This document shows, in pieces, positions 9,009-18,190 of a stretch of 64,000 bases of DNA. Made by a program: the position numbers and the translations under genes. The first letter of the stretch is position 1. Every line of letters begins with the position of its first letter. This stretch comes from Bog-756 sp963701325 (GTDB lineage Bacteria; Actinomycetota; Acidimicrobiia; Acidimicrobiales; RAAP-2): NCBI GenBank assembly GCA_963701325.1, contig OY969604.1:3224001-3288000 (forward strand), read 5' to 3'. The notes under the pieces were generated by a model. That model saw nothing but the letters and a program-made list of their open reading frames with translations, did not search any database and had not been told where the DNA came from.

Positions 9009-10265
9009 ATGGGTGCAGTGCCGAGCGTGGGGGACCTCGAGCTCCCGCTCCTGGACACCGAGGGCCTGCCTCGGGACGAGGCGACAGCGGTGGCGGCCGC
9101 CCTCGCCGCCGACCACTGGGTCGTCCGCAGCGACATGGGGGTGGCGGTGCTCCGCTACCACGACGCAGTGGCCATCCTCCGCGACCGCCGGTTCCACAAC
9201 GCGCTCGCGCTCATCCCCGAGATGAGCGGGGCAGCACCGGACGACTACCTGGCCAACCGGCGACGGTCGATCCTCGCCACCGAGGGCGAGGAGCACACCC
9301 GGCTCCGCTGTCTGGTGTCGCCCGCCTTCACTCCGGCGGCGGCCCACCGGCACCGGCCGACCATGCGGCGGGTGGTCGCCGCGTTGCTCGAGCCCTGTGT
9401 CGCGGCGGGCCGGTGCGATTTCGTCGCCGACATCTGCGAGCCGTACCCGATCCCGATCATCTGCGAGGTACTCGGCGCGCCAGAGGGGGACTGGCGTCGC
9501 TTCAGCCGGTGGGCGACCGACATCTTCAAGATCTTCAACGGCAACCTGGGGGAGGACCAGTTCGCCGTCGAACAGGCGTCACGTGAGCTCGAGGTCTACA
9601 TGACGGCGCTCATCGAGGACCGGCGGGCCGCTCCCGGCCCGGACCTGCTCTCCGACCTCATCGCGGTCGAGGAGGGAGGCGACCGGCTCGCGAGCGACGA
9701 GCTCTGCATGCTGGCCGAGGCGGTCCTCATGGCAGGGACCGACACGACGAGGAACCAGCTGGGCTGCGCGATGGCACTCTTCGCCCGGCACCCCGACCAG
9801 TGGGCGCTGCTCACTGGGGCGCCGGAGGAACTGGCCCCCCGGGCGGTCGAGGAGACCATGCGCTACCTCGGTGCGGTCCGGGCGACGGTGCGCGTGGCCA
9901 GCTGCGACATCGAGTACCGCGACGTGCTGTTCCCACAGGGGACCATCGTCGTCACCCACCTCGCGGCGTCGAATCGCGACCCTGCCGAGTTCTCGGGTCC
10001 GGACGTCTTCGACCTCGCGACCGAGCGCTCGACCGAGCAGCTCACCTTCGGGTCGGGCATCCACCGCTGCCTCGGGGCCGCGCTGGCCCGGGCCGAGCTC
10101 GAGGAGGCCCTGCTCGTCCTGGCCCGACGGCTCACCACGGTGTGGCTGGACGGTCCGGTCGAGTGGAAGCCCCCGGCGTTCGGGATCTGGGGTCCGGCGT
10201 CGCTGCCGCTCGCCTTCACCGTCGCGCCGGGGTCGGCCGCTGCATCCGGGGCCACGACGCAATAA
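9009..10265 (+). CDS. Cytochrome P450
   Basis: A 418-residue soluble bacterial-type P450. The I-helix oxygen-activation motif AGTDTT starts at residue 242, the K-helix is EETMRY, and the heme-thiolate loop FGSGIHRCLG has its Cys at 354. It should hydroxylate an unknown substrate using electrons from a ferredoxin. A matching single-cluster ferredoxin gene lies 14 kb downstream at 24309. ATG 9009 is chosen over GTG 9006 for spacing from GAGGAG. A short-chain dehydrogenase follows at once on the same strand, a common arrangement for oxidising the alcohol produced. Confidence 0.92.
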   Translation: MGAVPSVGDLELPLLDTEGLPRDEATAVAAALAADHWVVRSDMGVAVLRYHDAVAILRDRRFHNALALIPEMSGAAPDDYLANRRRSILATEGEEHTRLRCLVSPAFTPAAAHRHRPTMRRVVAALLEPCVAAGRCDFVADICEPYPIPIICEVLGAPEGDWRRFSRWATDIFKIFNGNLGEDQFAVEQASRELEVYMTALIEDRRAAPGPDLLSDLIAVEEGGDRLASDELCMLAEAVLMAGTDTTRNQLGCAMALFARHPDQWALLTGAPEELAPRAVEETMRYLGAVRATVRVASCDIEYRDVLFPQGTIVVTHLAASNRDPAEFSGPDVFDLATERSTEQLTFGSGIHRCLGAALARAELEEALLVLARRLTTVWLDGPVEWKPPAFGIWGPASLPLAFTVAPGSAAASGATTQ

Positions 10266-10319
10266 GGTCCGGCGCAGCGCCCGGTGGCCGGGCGCGCCGT
10301 CCGACCGACAGGACCACGA

Positions 10320-11210
10320 ATGAGCCCAGCAGCGCCGGCCGTGCCCTCCATGGACGGCAAGACGGTCATCATCACCGGCGGCAACTCCGGCATCGGGAAG
10401 GCCACCGCGGTGGCGCTCGCCGGTGCCGGGGCGCGCACCCTGATCACCGCCCGGTCGGAGGCGCGCGGCAAGGCGGCGGTGGCCGACATCTCGTCGGCGA
10501 GCGGATCGGAGCAGGTGGAGCTCGCCGTCTTCGACCTCGCCGATCTCGCCTCGGTGCGGGCCGGAGCGAGAGAGCTGCTCGACCGCTGCGACCGGATCGA
10601 CGTGCTCGTCAACAACGCCGGCCTCATCCTGTCCGACCGGACGCTCACTACCGACGGGTACGAGGCGACCTTCCAGATCAACCACCTCGGGCCGTTCCTC
10701 CTCACCGAGCTCCTCACCGAACGACTGATCGCCTCGGCACCCGCCCGGATCGTCAACGTGGCGTCCACCGCCCACAACTTCGCCCGGCGCGGGATGCGCT
10801 TCGACGACCTGATGGCCGAGCACTCCTACCGGCCGATGGAGGTCTACGGGCGCTCCAAGCTGGCCAACATCCTCTTCACGAGCGAGCTGGCGAAGCGCCT
10901 GGCGGACGCCGGGGTGACCGCCAACTCCCTCCATCCCGGCTCTGTGGCGTCCGGCTACGCGCGGGACGGCGACACCCACGGGCTCTTCACCGTCGGGATC
11001 ACGCTCGTCAAGCCGTTCAGCCTGACCCCCGAACAGGGCGCCCGCACCGTGATCTACCTTGCCTCCTCACCCGAGGTGGCCGATCTGTCCGGTCTCTACT
11101 TCGCAAAGTGCAAGCAGAAGACCCCCTCGGCCAACGCCCGCGACGCCGAGGCGGCCGCCCGCCTCTGGTCGGTCAGCGAGCAGCTCATCGCGGAGGCCGC
11201 CACCCGCTGA
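10320..11210 (+). CDS. Short-chain dehydrogenase/reductase, retinol-dehydrogenase type
   Basis: A 296-residue classical SDR. The cofactor loop is TGGNSGIGK (about 19-27), NNAG is present, and the catalytic pair is Y176-x3-K180 in VYGRSKLAN. The SKLAN signature and length resemble retinol-dehydrogenase/WWOX-like enzymes that oxidise lipophilic alcohols. It follows the P450 by 54 bases and may share its transcript. The substrate cannot be read from sequence. Confidence 0.85.
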   Translation: MSPAAPAVPSMDGKTVIITGGNSGIGKATAVALAGAGARTLITARSEARGKAAVADISSASGSEQVELAVFDLADLASVRAGARELLDRCDRIDVLVNNAGLILSDRTLTTDGYEATFQINHLGPFLLTELLTERLIASAPARIVNVASTAHNFARRGMRFDDLMAEHSYRPMEVYGRSKLANILFTSELAKRLADAGVTANSLHPGSVASGYARDGDTHGLFTVGITLVKPFSLTPEQGARTVIYLASSPEVADLSGLYFAKCKQKTPSANARDAEAAARLWSVSEQLIAEAATR

Positions 11211-11297
11211 CCCTCCGCGATCGCAGGTCAGCGGGGTCCTATGGTGGCCGTTGACGGCGCCGGCTCTGGTGGCCGGGCCTCGAGCGGGGAGGTCGAC

Positions 11298-11885
11298 GTG
11301 GCGAACGAATCGGCGGGCGAGAGCCTGAGCTCCGAGGACCGGGACGTCCTCCGGGTCATCGGCAGGTCCTGGGGATGGGTGCTCTTCTTCGGCCTGGTGA
11401 CCCTCGTGGTCGGCATCCTGGTGGTGACGCGCCCCAAGGACACCATCACCTTCGTGGCCGTCGTCATCGGCATCTGGCTCTTCGTGGCCGGGCTCTTCCG
11501 GATCGTGGTTGCCATCGCCGACGACGACGACACCGCCGGCACCCGGTGGATGGTCGCCGTCCTCGGCCTGCTGTCGGTCATCATCGGCATCCTGTTCCTG
11601 CGCCACACCGAGCAGACGGTCACCACCCTGGCCTTCCTGCTCGGCCTGTTCTGGGTCATCGGCGGGATCATCGAGTTCTTCACCGCCTACACCGACCGCG
11701 GGTCGGAGACGAGGCTCTTCCGGATCGGTCTGGGTCTGATCGCCTTCGCCGCCGGGATCGTGACCCTGGTCTGGCCCCATCTGACCCTGACCGCCTTCGG
11801 GGTGATCATCGGGATCTGGCTCATCGTCTATGCCCTCATCGAGTTGGTGCTCGCGTTCCAGTTGCGCCGCCTGGCCAGGGTGTAG
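11298..11885 (+). CDS. HdeD-family (DUF308) membrane protein
   Basis: A 195-residue protein with six predicted transmembrane helices in three hairpins, each with the DUF308 pattern of a G-x-W-x-hydrophobic run followed by a short loop (GIWLFVAGLFRIV, GLFWVIGGIIEFF, GIWLIVYALIELV). HdeD in enterobacteria is linked to acid resistance; the actinobacterial function is unknown. GTG 11298 is selected because GGGGAGG lies five bases upstream; the ATG at 11241 has no such site. Confidence 0.78.
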   Translation: MANESAGESLSSEDRDVLRVIGRSWGWVLFFGLVTLVVGILVVTRPKDTITFVAVVIGIWLFVAGLFRIVVAIADDDDTAGTRWMVAVLGLLSVIIGILFLRHTEQTVTTLAFLLGLFWVIGGIIEFFTAYTDRGSETRLFRIGLGLIAFAAGIVTLVWPHLTLTAFGVIIGIWLIVYALIELVLAFQLRRLARV

Positions 11886-12013
11886 CCGCTCCGCCGGCGG
11901 ACCGGACGGGAGGGCCTGCCGGACCACCGGGGCTGCCCACGGCCCCCGCACGGGCGGCGCGGGCAGCGGAGGTTGCGCGTCTGCGCCGCGCGGGCACGCT
12001 ATGCTGTAAGTCC

Positions 12014-12214
12014 ATGGAGGCAGCGGGAACCCCTCGACCGGCATCCCGGAGCCACCCCCTCGCCATGGTGGAGGCAGGGGGCACCGCCCCGGCGGAAACA
12101 GATCCCGACGCCTCCTTGATGGCGGTATCGATCGCCGGCGTATCGACGGCGTGTAGCAAGGACGCCCTGGCCTCGAGTGCCAAGGCGGTTCGGGAGGCGC
12201 TCTCGACGGATTGA
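12014..12214 (+). CDS. Possible small protein, or a short non-coding transcript
   Basis: A 66-codon open frame starting at ATG 12014 with no visible ribosome binding site. The predicted peptide is Ala/Ser-rich (SIAGVSTACSKDALASSAKA) without a known domain. A good intrinsic terminator begins 30 bases after its stop, so a transcript ending here is likely even if the coding call is weak. Confidence 0.3.
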   Translation: MEAAGTPRPASRSHPLAMVEAGGTAPAETDPDASLMAVSIAGVSTACSKDALASSAKAVREALSTD

Positions 12215-12243
12215 TCGGACAGTCACAGGTCCGGAACCGTCGG

Positions 12244-12275
12244 GGAGTCGCTTCACACGAGGCGGCTCCTTTGTT
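12244..12275 (+). terminator. Rho-independent terminator
   Basis: GGAGTCGC (12244-12251) pairs with GCGGCTCC (12262-12269), with one G-U pair and a 10-base loop, followed by TTTGTT. It lies 30 bases after the open frame ending at 12214. Confidence 0.5.
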
Positions 12276-12317
12276 CGTTCGGGGCCCGCCACGCGACTGA
12301 CTGGAAGAGAGCCCGAG

Positions 12318-12494
12318 ATGACCACCACTCACGACGCGCAACGTGCCGCGTCCGCAACACAAGAGCCCACCCGCACCGAGCGGGTCGTGCGCGACCATCA
12401 CGACCGGATCGCGTCCTGGACACCGGACCACGGTATCGATCCCGGCGACTCGCACGACAAGGGCGAGTCCTTCTGCGTGGGCGAGGCTGCCTGA
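12318..12494 (+). CDS. Small hydrophilic hypothetical protein
   Basis: A 58-residue protein rich in His, Asp and Arg (ERVVRDHHDRIASWTPDHG), beginning at ATG 12318 after GGAAGAGAG. No membrane segment, signal or known domain is visible. It lies between a terminator and the convergent TrmO-like gene. The composition is not that of a shadow frame. Function unknown. Confidence 0.45.
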   Translation: MTTTHDAQRAASATQEPTRTERVVRDHHDRIASWTPDHGIDPGDSHDKGESFCVGEAA

Positions 12495-12560
12495 CCGCGC
12501 GCGGCCCTGTGGAGCGGCCCTGCGGGCGACAGCGTGCGGCCGGCCCGCGGCGCGCCTGCG

Positions 12561-13052
12561 CTACCAGTAGCCCGACATGAGTTCGCTGGCCCATGACGGT
12601 TGGCGCAGCGGACCGCGCGGCCCGAACTCGATGAAGAACGGCTTCACGTCGAGCACCGGGGTGCCGTCGATCGCATCGAGACCCTCGACCTCGATCGAGG
12701 CCGGGCCCGCGGTCAGCAGCCGGCAGACGGTCGTGCCGATGCGGTTGGGGCGGTCCCTCGCCCGTTGGGCGAGGATGCCCACTGCTGGCCACTCGACCCG
12801 CCCGCGCGGGTGGCGCGCGCCCCGGCAGACGCCGGCCTCGTCCACCTGATCGAAGAGGAACACCACCTCGACGTGGGAGAACCCGTCGAGCCCCTCGGTC
12901 GCCGAGTGGTCGAGCATGCCGGGATCGAGGTCGATGCGCGCGGCGATCCCGTCCCAGTCGTCGTCGATCGCCGCCTCCCGGGTGCTGTGCACCCACCCGA
13001 CGGGACGGACCTCGAACGACGATCCGGCCGCACGCCCGCTGCTCGAGGTCAC
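12561..13052 (-). CDS. TrmO-like (YaeB/UPF0066) tRNA methyltransferase family protein
   Basis: A 163-residue protein whose pattern EVRPVGWVHS, then GFSHVEVVFLFDQV, ARHPRG and LDAIDGTPVLDVKPF, fits the TrmO fold. TrmO N6-methylates t6A37 in tRNA-Thr using SAM. It starts at GTG 13052, one base after the stop of the ABC transporter gene, so it is the last gene of that transcript. Actinobacterial members are sometimes annotated only as SAM-dependent methyltransferases, so substrate is inferred. The frame stays open far upstream, but that part is antisense-like residue soup over the transporter. Confidence 0.75.
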   Translation of the reverse strand: MTSSSGRAAGSSFEVRPVGWVHSTREAAIDDDWDGIAARIDLDPGMLDHSATEGLDGFSHVEVVFLFDQVDEAGVCRGARHPRGRVEWPAVGILAQRARDRPNRIGTTVCRLLTAGPASIEVEGLDAIDGTPVLDVKPFFIEFGPRGPLRQPSWASELMSGYW

Positions 13053-13053
13053 C

Positions 13054-14971
13054 TCACGCCGCCTGGTCCGGGTCCTGGCCCTCGAACTGGATCCGGTAGA
13101 GCTCGGCGTACTGCCCGCCCTTGACCAGGAGCTCCTCGTGCCGGCCCCGCTCGACGATGCGGCCCTGGTCGAGCACCAGGATGAGATCCGCCTCCCGCAC
13201 GGTCGAGAGGCGGTGGGCGATGACCAACGAGGTGCGCCCCTCGAGCGCGGTGGCGAGCGCCATCTGGACGGCCGCCTCCGACTCGCTGTCGAGGTGGGCG
13301 GTGGCCTCGTCCAGGACCACGATCTCGGGAGCCTTGAGCAGGAGGCGGGCGATGGCCAGGCGCTGCTTCTCGCCACCGGAGAGGCGGTACCCGCGGTCGC
13401 CGACGACGGTGTCCATCCTGTCCGGCAGGGACGCGACCATGGCGGCGATCTGTGCCCCCTGGAGGGCGGAGGAGAGCTCGGTCTCGGTCGCGGCGGGCCG
13501 CGCGATAGAGGAGGTTCTCGCGGATCGTCTCGTGGAAGAGGTGTGCGTCCTGGGTCACCACCCCGACCGTCGCGGCCAGCGATTCGAGCGTGGCGTCGCG
13601 GATGTCCATCCCGTTGATGAGGATCGCCCCCGACTGCACGTCGTAGAGGCGGGGGAGGAGCTGGCTGATGGTGGTCTTGCCGGCGCCGGAAGGTCCGACC
13701 AGAGCGACCATCTGGCCCGGCTCGATCACGAAGCTCACGTCGAAGAGGACCTGGTGGGAGATCGAGGGATCGAGCACCGCCACCGACTCGAGGGAGGCCA
13801 GGGAGACCTCCTCCGCGGTCGGGTAGCGGAAGTCGACGTGGTCGAACTCGACGCTGGTCGGCCCGGCGGGAATCGGCCGCGCACCAGGGCGGTCGGTGAT
13901 CATCGGTGGGAGGTCGAGCACCTCGAAGACCCGGTCGAAGGAGACCAGGGCGGTCATCACGTCGATCTGGACGTTGGACAGCTGGGTCAGCGGTCCGTAG
14001 AGCCGGGTCAGGTAGGAGGCCAGTGCCACGACGGTGCCCACCGTGAGTGCCCCGTCGACGGCCTGCACGCCGCCCCATCCGTAGACCACTGCGGTGGCCA
14101 GTGCCGCGGTCAGGGTGAGCGCCGCGATGAAGAACCGGGCGTACATGGCCTGGGTCACCCCAATGTCGCGCACCCGACCGGCTTTCTTCTCAAAGGCGCC
14201 CCGCTCCTCATCGGGCCTGCCGAACAGCTTGACCAGCAGGGCCCCGGACACGTTGAAGCGCTCGTTCATGGTGTTGTTCATCTGCGCGTTGAGGCCGTAG
14301 GACTCACGGGTGATCGCCGACAGCCGCCGGCCGACCCGTTTGGCCGGGAGGACGAAGATCGGCAGGATGACCAGGCTGATGAGCGTGATCTGCCAGGAGA
14401 GGATGAACATCACGATGAGGACCAGGATCACGCTGATCAGGTTGGAGACCACCGACGACAAGGTGTCGGTGAAGGCCTGTTGCGCGCCGATCACGTCGTT
14501 GTTGAGCCGGCTGATGAGCGCCCCGGTCTGGGTGCGGGTGAAGAAGGCGATCGGCATCTTCTGGATGTGCTCGAACACCTGGGAGCGCATGTCGTAGATG
14601 AGGCCTTCGCCCACCTTTGCCGAGACGTAGCGGATGCCGATGGTGAGTCCGGTGTCGACGATGGACACGCCGGCCGCGACGAGGGAGAGGGCCACGATGA
14701 AGCGCTTGTCCGGCTGGTGCCCGGTGAGATTGTTGATGATCGACCGGAAGATGAGCGGATTGACGATCCCGATGAAGGCCTCGATGATGACCAGCACCAG
14801 GAACCAGGCGAGGATGCGCCGGTAGGGGCTCGCGAACCGGACCATCCGCCGCGCGGTGCCCTTGGTGACCTGCTGCTGGGTGACCGAATCGTCGCGGCGC
14901 ATCGACCGCATGACCGGTCCGAACTGTCCACCACCACCGCCCATCCCCATGCCGTGGCCCGGCATGCTCAT
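13054..14971 (-). CDS. ABC-type multidrug exporter, fused TMD-NBD half transporter (frameshifted)
   Basis: An exporter of the MsbA/LmrA class. The N-terminal Met/Gly-rich leader (GHGMGMGGGGG) is followed by six transmembrane helices (about 50-340) and an ATPase domain with Walker A GPSGAGKTT, Q-loop VTQDAHLF, signature LSGGEKQR and Walker B IVVLDEATA. Between YRAARRDRD and SSALQGAQ the frame shifts because of one extra base near 13507 (CTCTATCGCGCGG versus expected CTCTATGCGCGG). The span is one base over a multiple of three. Both halves are otherwise intact, so a sequencing error is more likely than a dead gene. The start is ATG 14971, with AGGGGGAG seven bases ahead. It should act as a dimer in the membrane; its cargo is unknown. 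Confidence 0.85.
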
Positions 14972-15038
14972 GGCGGCGCTCCCCCTGCGGGCTTCATGCA
15001 TCGGACCCTATCGGCCCGGTGCACGTCCCGGTCCCGCG

Positions 15039-16116
15039 TCACACGACCAGGCCGCGCCCGTAGACGGGGGGGAGGTCGAGGGCGGTGAGCAGTCCCGGTG
15101 CCGCGTCGACGACGGCGGGCACGGCGTTGACCAGGCGCATGGCGGTGGCCTTGAGACCACCGGTGTTGTGGTCCCCGTCCCGGCCCATGAGCTGCATGTC
15201 GAGGGTGTAGGTGGGCTCCCCGGTCAGGACCACCCGGTAGCAGCCCTGCCCGGCGGGCTGGGGCCAGTCGGGTGCCAGGTCGTCCCGCAGACGCGTCACG
15301 TGTTCGAGGACGATGACCGCCCGACCGTCGCGGATGCCGCGCAACTCGAAGTGCAACCCCGCCGCGGTGCTCTCCTCGATGGTCCCGGCGTCGATCTCGA
15401 ACGTCTCCGGTGCGGGCACCCGCTCGTACCACTCGACCAGGTCACCGTCGAGCTCGACGTCGAGCCCCTTTGCCAGCTGGCGAACGACGCTGCCCCAGGC
15501 CATCGTCATCACCCCGGGGCGGAGGATCATCGGAACGTCGTCCATCGGGCGGCCGAACCCCATGATGTCGTAGAGGACCATGGCCTGGTTGTAGGTCGCG
15601 TAGTTGAGGATCTCCGCCACCCGCACCTCCTCGATCTGCTCGCACACCCCGGACAGCACCAGGGGCAGCGCGTCGTTGGCGAACCCGGGGTCCACCCCGT
15701 TGACGAAGAGGGAGGCACCGCCTGCCGTGGCCGCCTCCTCGATCGGCGCGATGAGCGAATCGTCGACCACGCCATAGGGATACTGGAGGAAGACCGGCCC
15801 CGAGGACACCACGTTGATGCCGGCCTGCAGGAGTCGTCGGATGTCCTCGATGGCCTCCATCAGCCGGTCGTCTGCCATGGCGGTGTGGACGACAGCGTCC
15901 GGGGCGAGGGCGATCAGGGCGTCGACGTCGTCGGTCGCAGTCACCCCGAGCGTGCGGCCGAGACCGGCCAGGTCCCCGGCGTCCTTGCCGACCTTTTCGG
16001 GGTTGGACACCCAGAGGCCGGCCAACTCGAGGTCCGGGCAGCGCGTCGATGCCGGCGATGGCGTGCCGGCCGACGTTCCCGGTGCTCCAGGCGACGACAC
16101 GGTAGGTCTTGGGCAC
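15039..16116 (-). CDS. DapB-like NAD(P)-dependent reductase family protein (frameshifted)
   Basis: The N-terminal YRVVAWSTGNVGRHAI is a Rossmann fold as in dihydrodipicolinate-reductase-like proteins of actinobacteria and lipid degraders; the central and C-terminal parts (ILNYATYNQAMVLYDIMGFG) match the same 350-residue family. These are distinct from true DapB and have been compared to 2,4-diaminopentanoate dehydrogenase. Around residue 28 the frame moves because of one extra base in the G-run at about 16034 (GGTCCGGGCAG). The total length is one base over a multiple of three, consistent with that. It follows an SDR and a PNPOx-like gene on the same strand. Substrate unknown. Confidence 0.75.
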
Positions 16117-16152
16117 AGGTGCTCCTTTGTCCGGGTGCGGGTCGGGTCCGGG

Positions 16153-16947
16153 TCAGCCGGTGAGGTCGGGCAGGTGCATGTCCAGCTGCGGCGCGCCGAT
16201 ACCACCGTCGACCTCGAGAATCTTGCCCGTGACGTACGCGCCCGCCTCCGAGGCCAGGTACACGACGGCCGCGGCGATGTCCTCGGGATCGCCGATCCGC
16301 CCGAGCGGGGTACTCGCCTCCATGGCCGTCCGGAGCTCCTCGGTCTGCATCACGATGTCGAGGGCCGAGGTGGCCACCGACCCGACCGCGATGGCATTGA
16401 CCCGGATCCGCGGCGAGAGGTCTGCTGCGGCAAGGCGGGTGTAGTGGGCGAGCGCCGCCTTGGCGGTGCCGTAGGCCACATAGCCGCGCCCGGCCAGCCG
16501 ACCCATGGTCGAGGAGATGTTGACGGCCGAACCGCCACCACCCTGCAGCATGAGCGGCACCGCGGGCCGCAGGAGGGCGTGCGCGGTCGAGACGTTGAAG
16601 TGGAACGCCTGCTCGAGACGACCCGGGGAGGTATCGAGGAACGGCCGGGGCATCGCACCCCCCACGTTGTTGACCACCAGGTCCAGCCGGCCGAACTCGT
16701 TGCGCGCGCTCTCGACCAGCCCGGCGACCGCGTCGAGATCGCTCAGATCGGCGGGGACCACGACGGCACGGCGCCCGGCACCCTCGACCTCTCCGGCCAC
16801 CGACTCGAGTTGGGCGGCGGTGCGGGCGGAGAGGATCAGATGGGCGCCGGCCTGGGCCAACGCGATCGCCGAGGCAGCCCCGATGCCGCGCCCGGCGCCG
16901 GTCACGATGGCCACCTTGTCGTCGAGCCTGAAGCGGTCGAGGATCAT
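16153..16947 (-). CDS. SDR family oxidoreductase (FabG-like)
   Basis: A 264-residue classical SDR: TGAGRGIG cofactor loop, NNVGG, an ISSTMGR strand with Ser, catalytic YGTAK, and C-terminal LASEAGAYVTGKILEVDGG typical of glucose-1-dehydrogenase or 3-oxoacyl-ACP-reductase-like enzymes. It starts at ATG 16945-16947, 17 bases after the stop of the PNPOx-like gene, and is followed 36 bases later by the DapB-like gene, indicating an operon. NAD(P)H-dependent keto/hydroxyl conversion of an acyl or steroid-like substrate is inferred. Confidence 0.85.
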   Translation of the reverse strand: MILDRFRLDDKVAIVTGAGRGIGAASAIALAQAGAHLILSARTAAQLESVAGEVEGAGRRAVVVPADLSDLDAVAGLVESARNEFGRLDLVVNNVGGAMPRPFLDTSPGRLEQAFHFNVSTAHALLRPAVPLMLQGGGGSAVNISSTMGRLAGRGYVAYGTAKAALAHYTRLAAADLSPRIRVNAIAVGSVATSALDIVMQTEELRTAMEASTPLGRIGDPEDIAAAVVYLASEAGAYVTGKILEVDGGIGAPQLDMHLPDLTG

Positions 16948-16964
16948 GTCGCGTCCCAACCGGC

Positions 16965-17483
16965 TCAGGCCGGCCGCGTGGAGGGAAGGCCGAGTTTGCG
17001 ATGGTCCCACGAGACCGTGCGCTCGACGTGCACCTTGGCCACGATCCGCTTGTGGAGCATGGTGTCGATGAAGGGGCGGAGCTCCTCGGTGTAGGTGCCG
17101 TAGTAGCGCTCGAACAGGTTCACCCCGAGCGCGAACCGCCTCTCGGCATCCTCCACGATCTCGGCCCGGCCGACCAGCTCCACGCCCCGGAGCTCCTCGT
17201 AGGTGTCGCCGTCCTCCATCATGCAGGTGATCCGGCCGTCGCGCCCGAGGTTGACCGCTTTTTGCGCCTTGGCCTTTGTCTCGATGGCGACGGCACCCTC
17301 GAGGAAGCCGTACCACATGGCGACCGCGTGGATCGAGCCGTCATGGTTGAGCGTGCACATGGTCATCGGGCGGCGCTCGCGGATGAAGGCCTCGATCTCC
17401 TCGGGGGTCATCTTGACCTGGTCGCGCTGCTTGACCCCGTGCCCCATCGGCTGTTGTTCCCCCGGCACCTGCACGTCGCTCAT
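16965..17483 (-). CDS. Pyridoxamine-5'-phosphate-oxidase-like flavin/F420-binding protein
   Basis: A 172-residue split-barrel protein. The N-terminal EEIEAFIRERRPMTMCTLNHDGSIH and GRITCMMEDGDTYEELRGVELVGR are typical of the PNPOx/FDOR superfamily in actinobacteria, many members of which use F420 or bind heme. It is the first gene of a minus-strand run. The divergent phosphatase gene begins 114 bases away, so promoters for both directions must lie in 17484-17596. Cofactor choice cannot be settled by eye. Confidence 0.78.
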   Translation of the reverse strand: MSDVQVPGEQQPMGHGVKQRDQVKMTPEEIEAFIRERRPMTMCTLNHDGSIHAVAMWYGFLEGAVAIETKAKAQKAVNLGRDGRITCMMEDGDTYEELRGVELVGRAEIVEDAERRFALGVNLFERYYGTYTEELRPFIDTMLHKRIVAKVHVERTVSWDHRKLGLPSTRPA

Positions 17484-17596
17484 CCGGGCCTCCCTCGGTC
17501 TCGGGCGGCGCCCAACGGCGCGCCGCTCTCGGCGGCAGCGTACCGGGGCGGGACCGGCGGGATCGATCCGGCCCGAGAGCGGGGCAGAATGACCAG

Positions 17597-18151
17597 GTGA
17601 CCGCCCGCCCCCGGACCGCGAGCGACCGGCCGGTGGCGGTGGTTTTTGTCTGCACGGGAAACATCTGTCGATCCCCCATGGCCGATGTCGTGCTGCGCCA
17701 TCTGGCCGCGGACCGGGCGCTCGACGACGGCTCGGTCCTCTCTGACCACCTGGTCGTGTCGAGCGCTGGTACCGGGGGATGGCATGCCGGCGAGCCGATC
17801 GATCCGCGCGCCCGCTCCACGCTCGAGAAGCGCGGCTATGCCGACCACGGTCACCGCGCCCAAGCCTTCGAGACCGCCTGGCTGCCCGACGTCGACCTCG
17901 TGGTCTGCATGGACCGGGACCACCGCCAGACCCTGGCCGGCCTCGCCCGCGCCCGGGCCCGCGACGACCGCTACGAGGACCGACTGGTGCTCCTGCGCTC
18001 CTTCGATCGGGGATCCGGAGGGGAGATGGACGTGCCCGACCCGTACTACGAGGACGACGACGGGTTCGAACGGTGTCTCGACCTGGTCGAGGCCGGCTGC
18101 CGTGGGCTGGTGGACCACCTGTCGGCCAGAGGTGCCGGCCCGACCGCCTGA
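17597..18151 (+). CDS. Low-molecular-weight protein-tyrosine-phosphatase
   Basis: A 184-residue enzyme with the P-loop VCTGNICRSP (nucleophile C19, R25) and the general-acid motif DPYY near residue 150. It should remove phosphate from tyrosine in proteins in the cytoplasm. The start is GTG 17597. It lies 39 bases upstream of the antiporter gene on the same strand. Confidence 0.9.
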   Translation: MTARPRTASDRPVAVVFVCTGNICRSPMADVVLRHLAADRALDDGSVLSDHLVVSSAGTGGWHAGEPIDPRARSTLEKRGYADHGHRAQAFETAWLPDVDLVVCMDRDHRQTLAGLARARARDDRYEDRLVLLRSFDRGSGGEMDVPDPYYEDDDGFERCLDLVEAGCRGLVDHLSARGAGPTA

Positions 18152-18190
18152 TCCCCGCCCGCCGGGCCGGTCCTCTTCTACGCTGGCTCT

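Noticed and set aside
13053..14078. A long N-terminal extension of the TrmO-like protein
   Set aside because: It overlaps the ABC transporter out of frame; a GTG at 13052 directly after the transporter stop gives the usual protein length.
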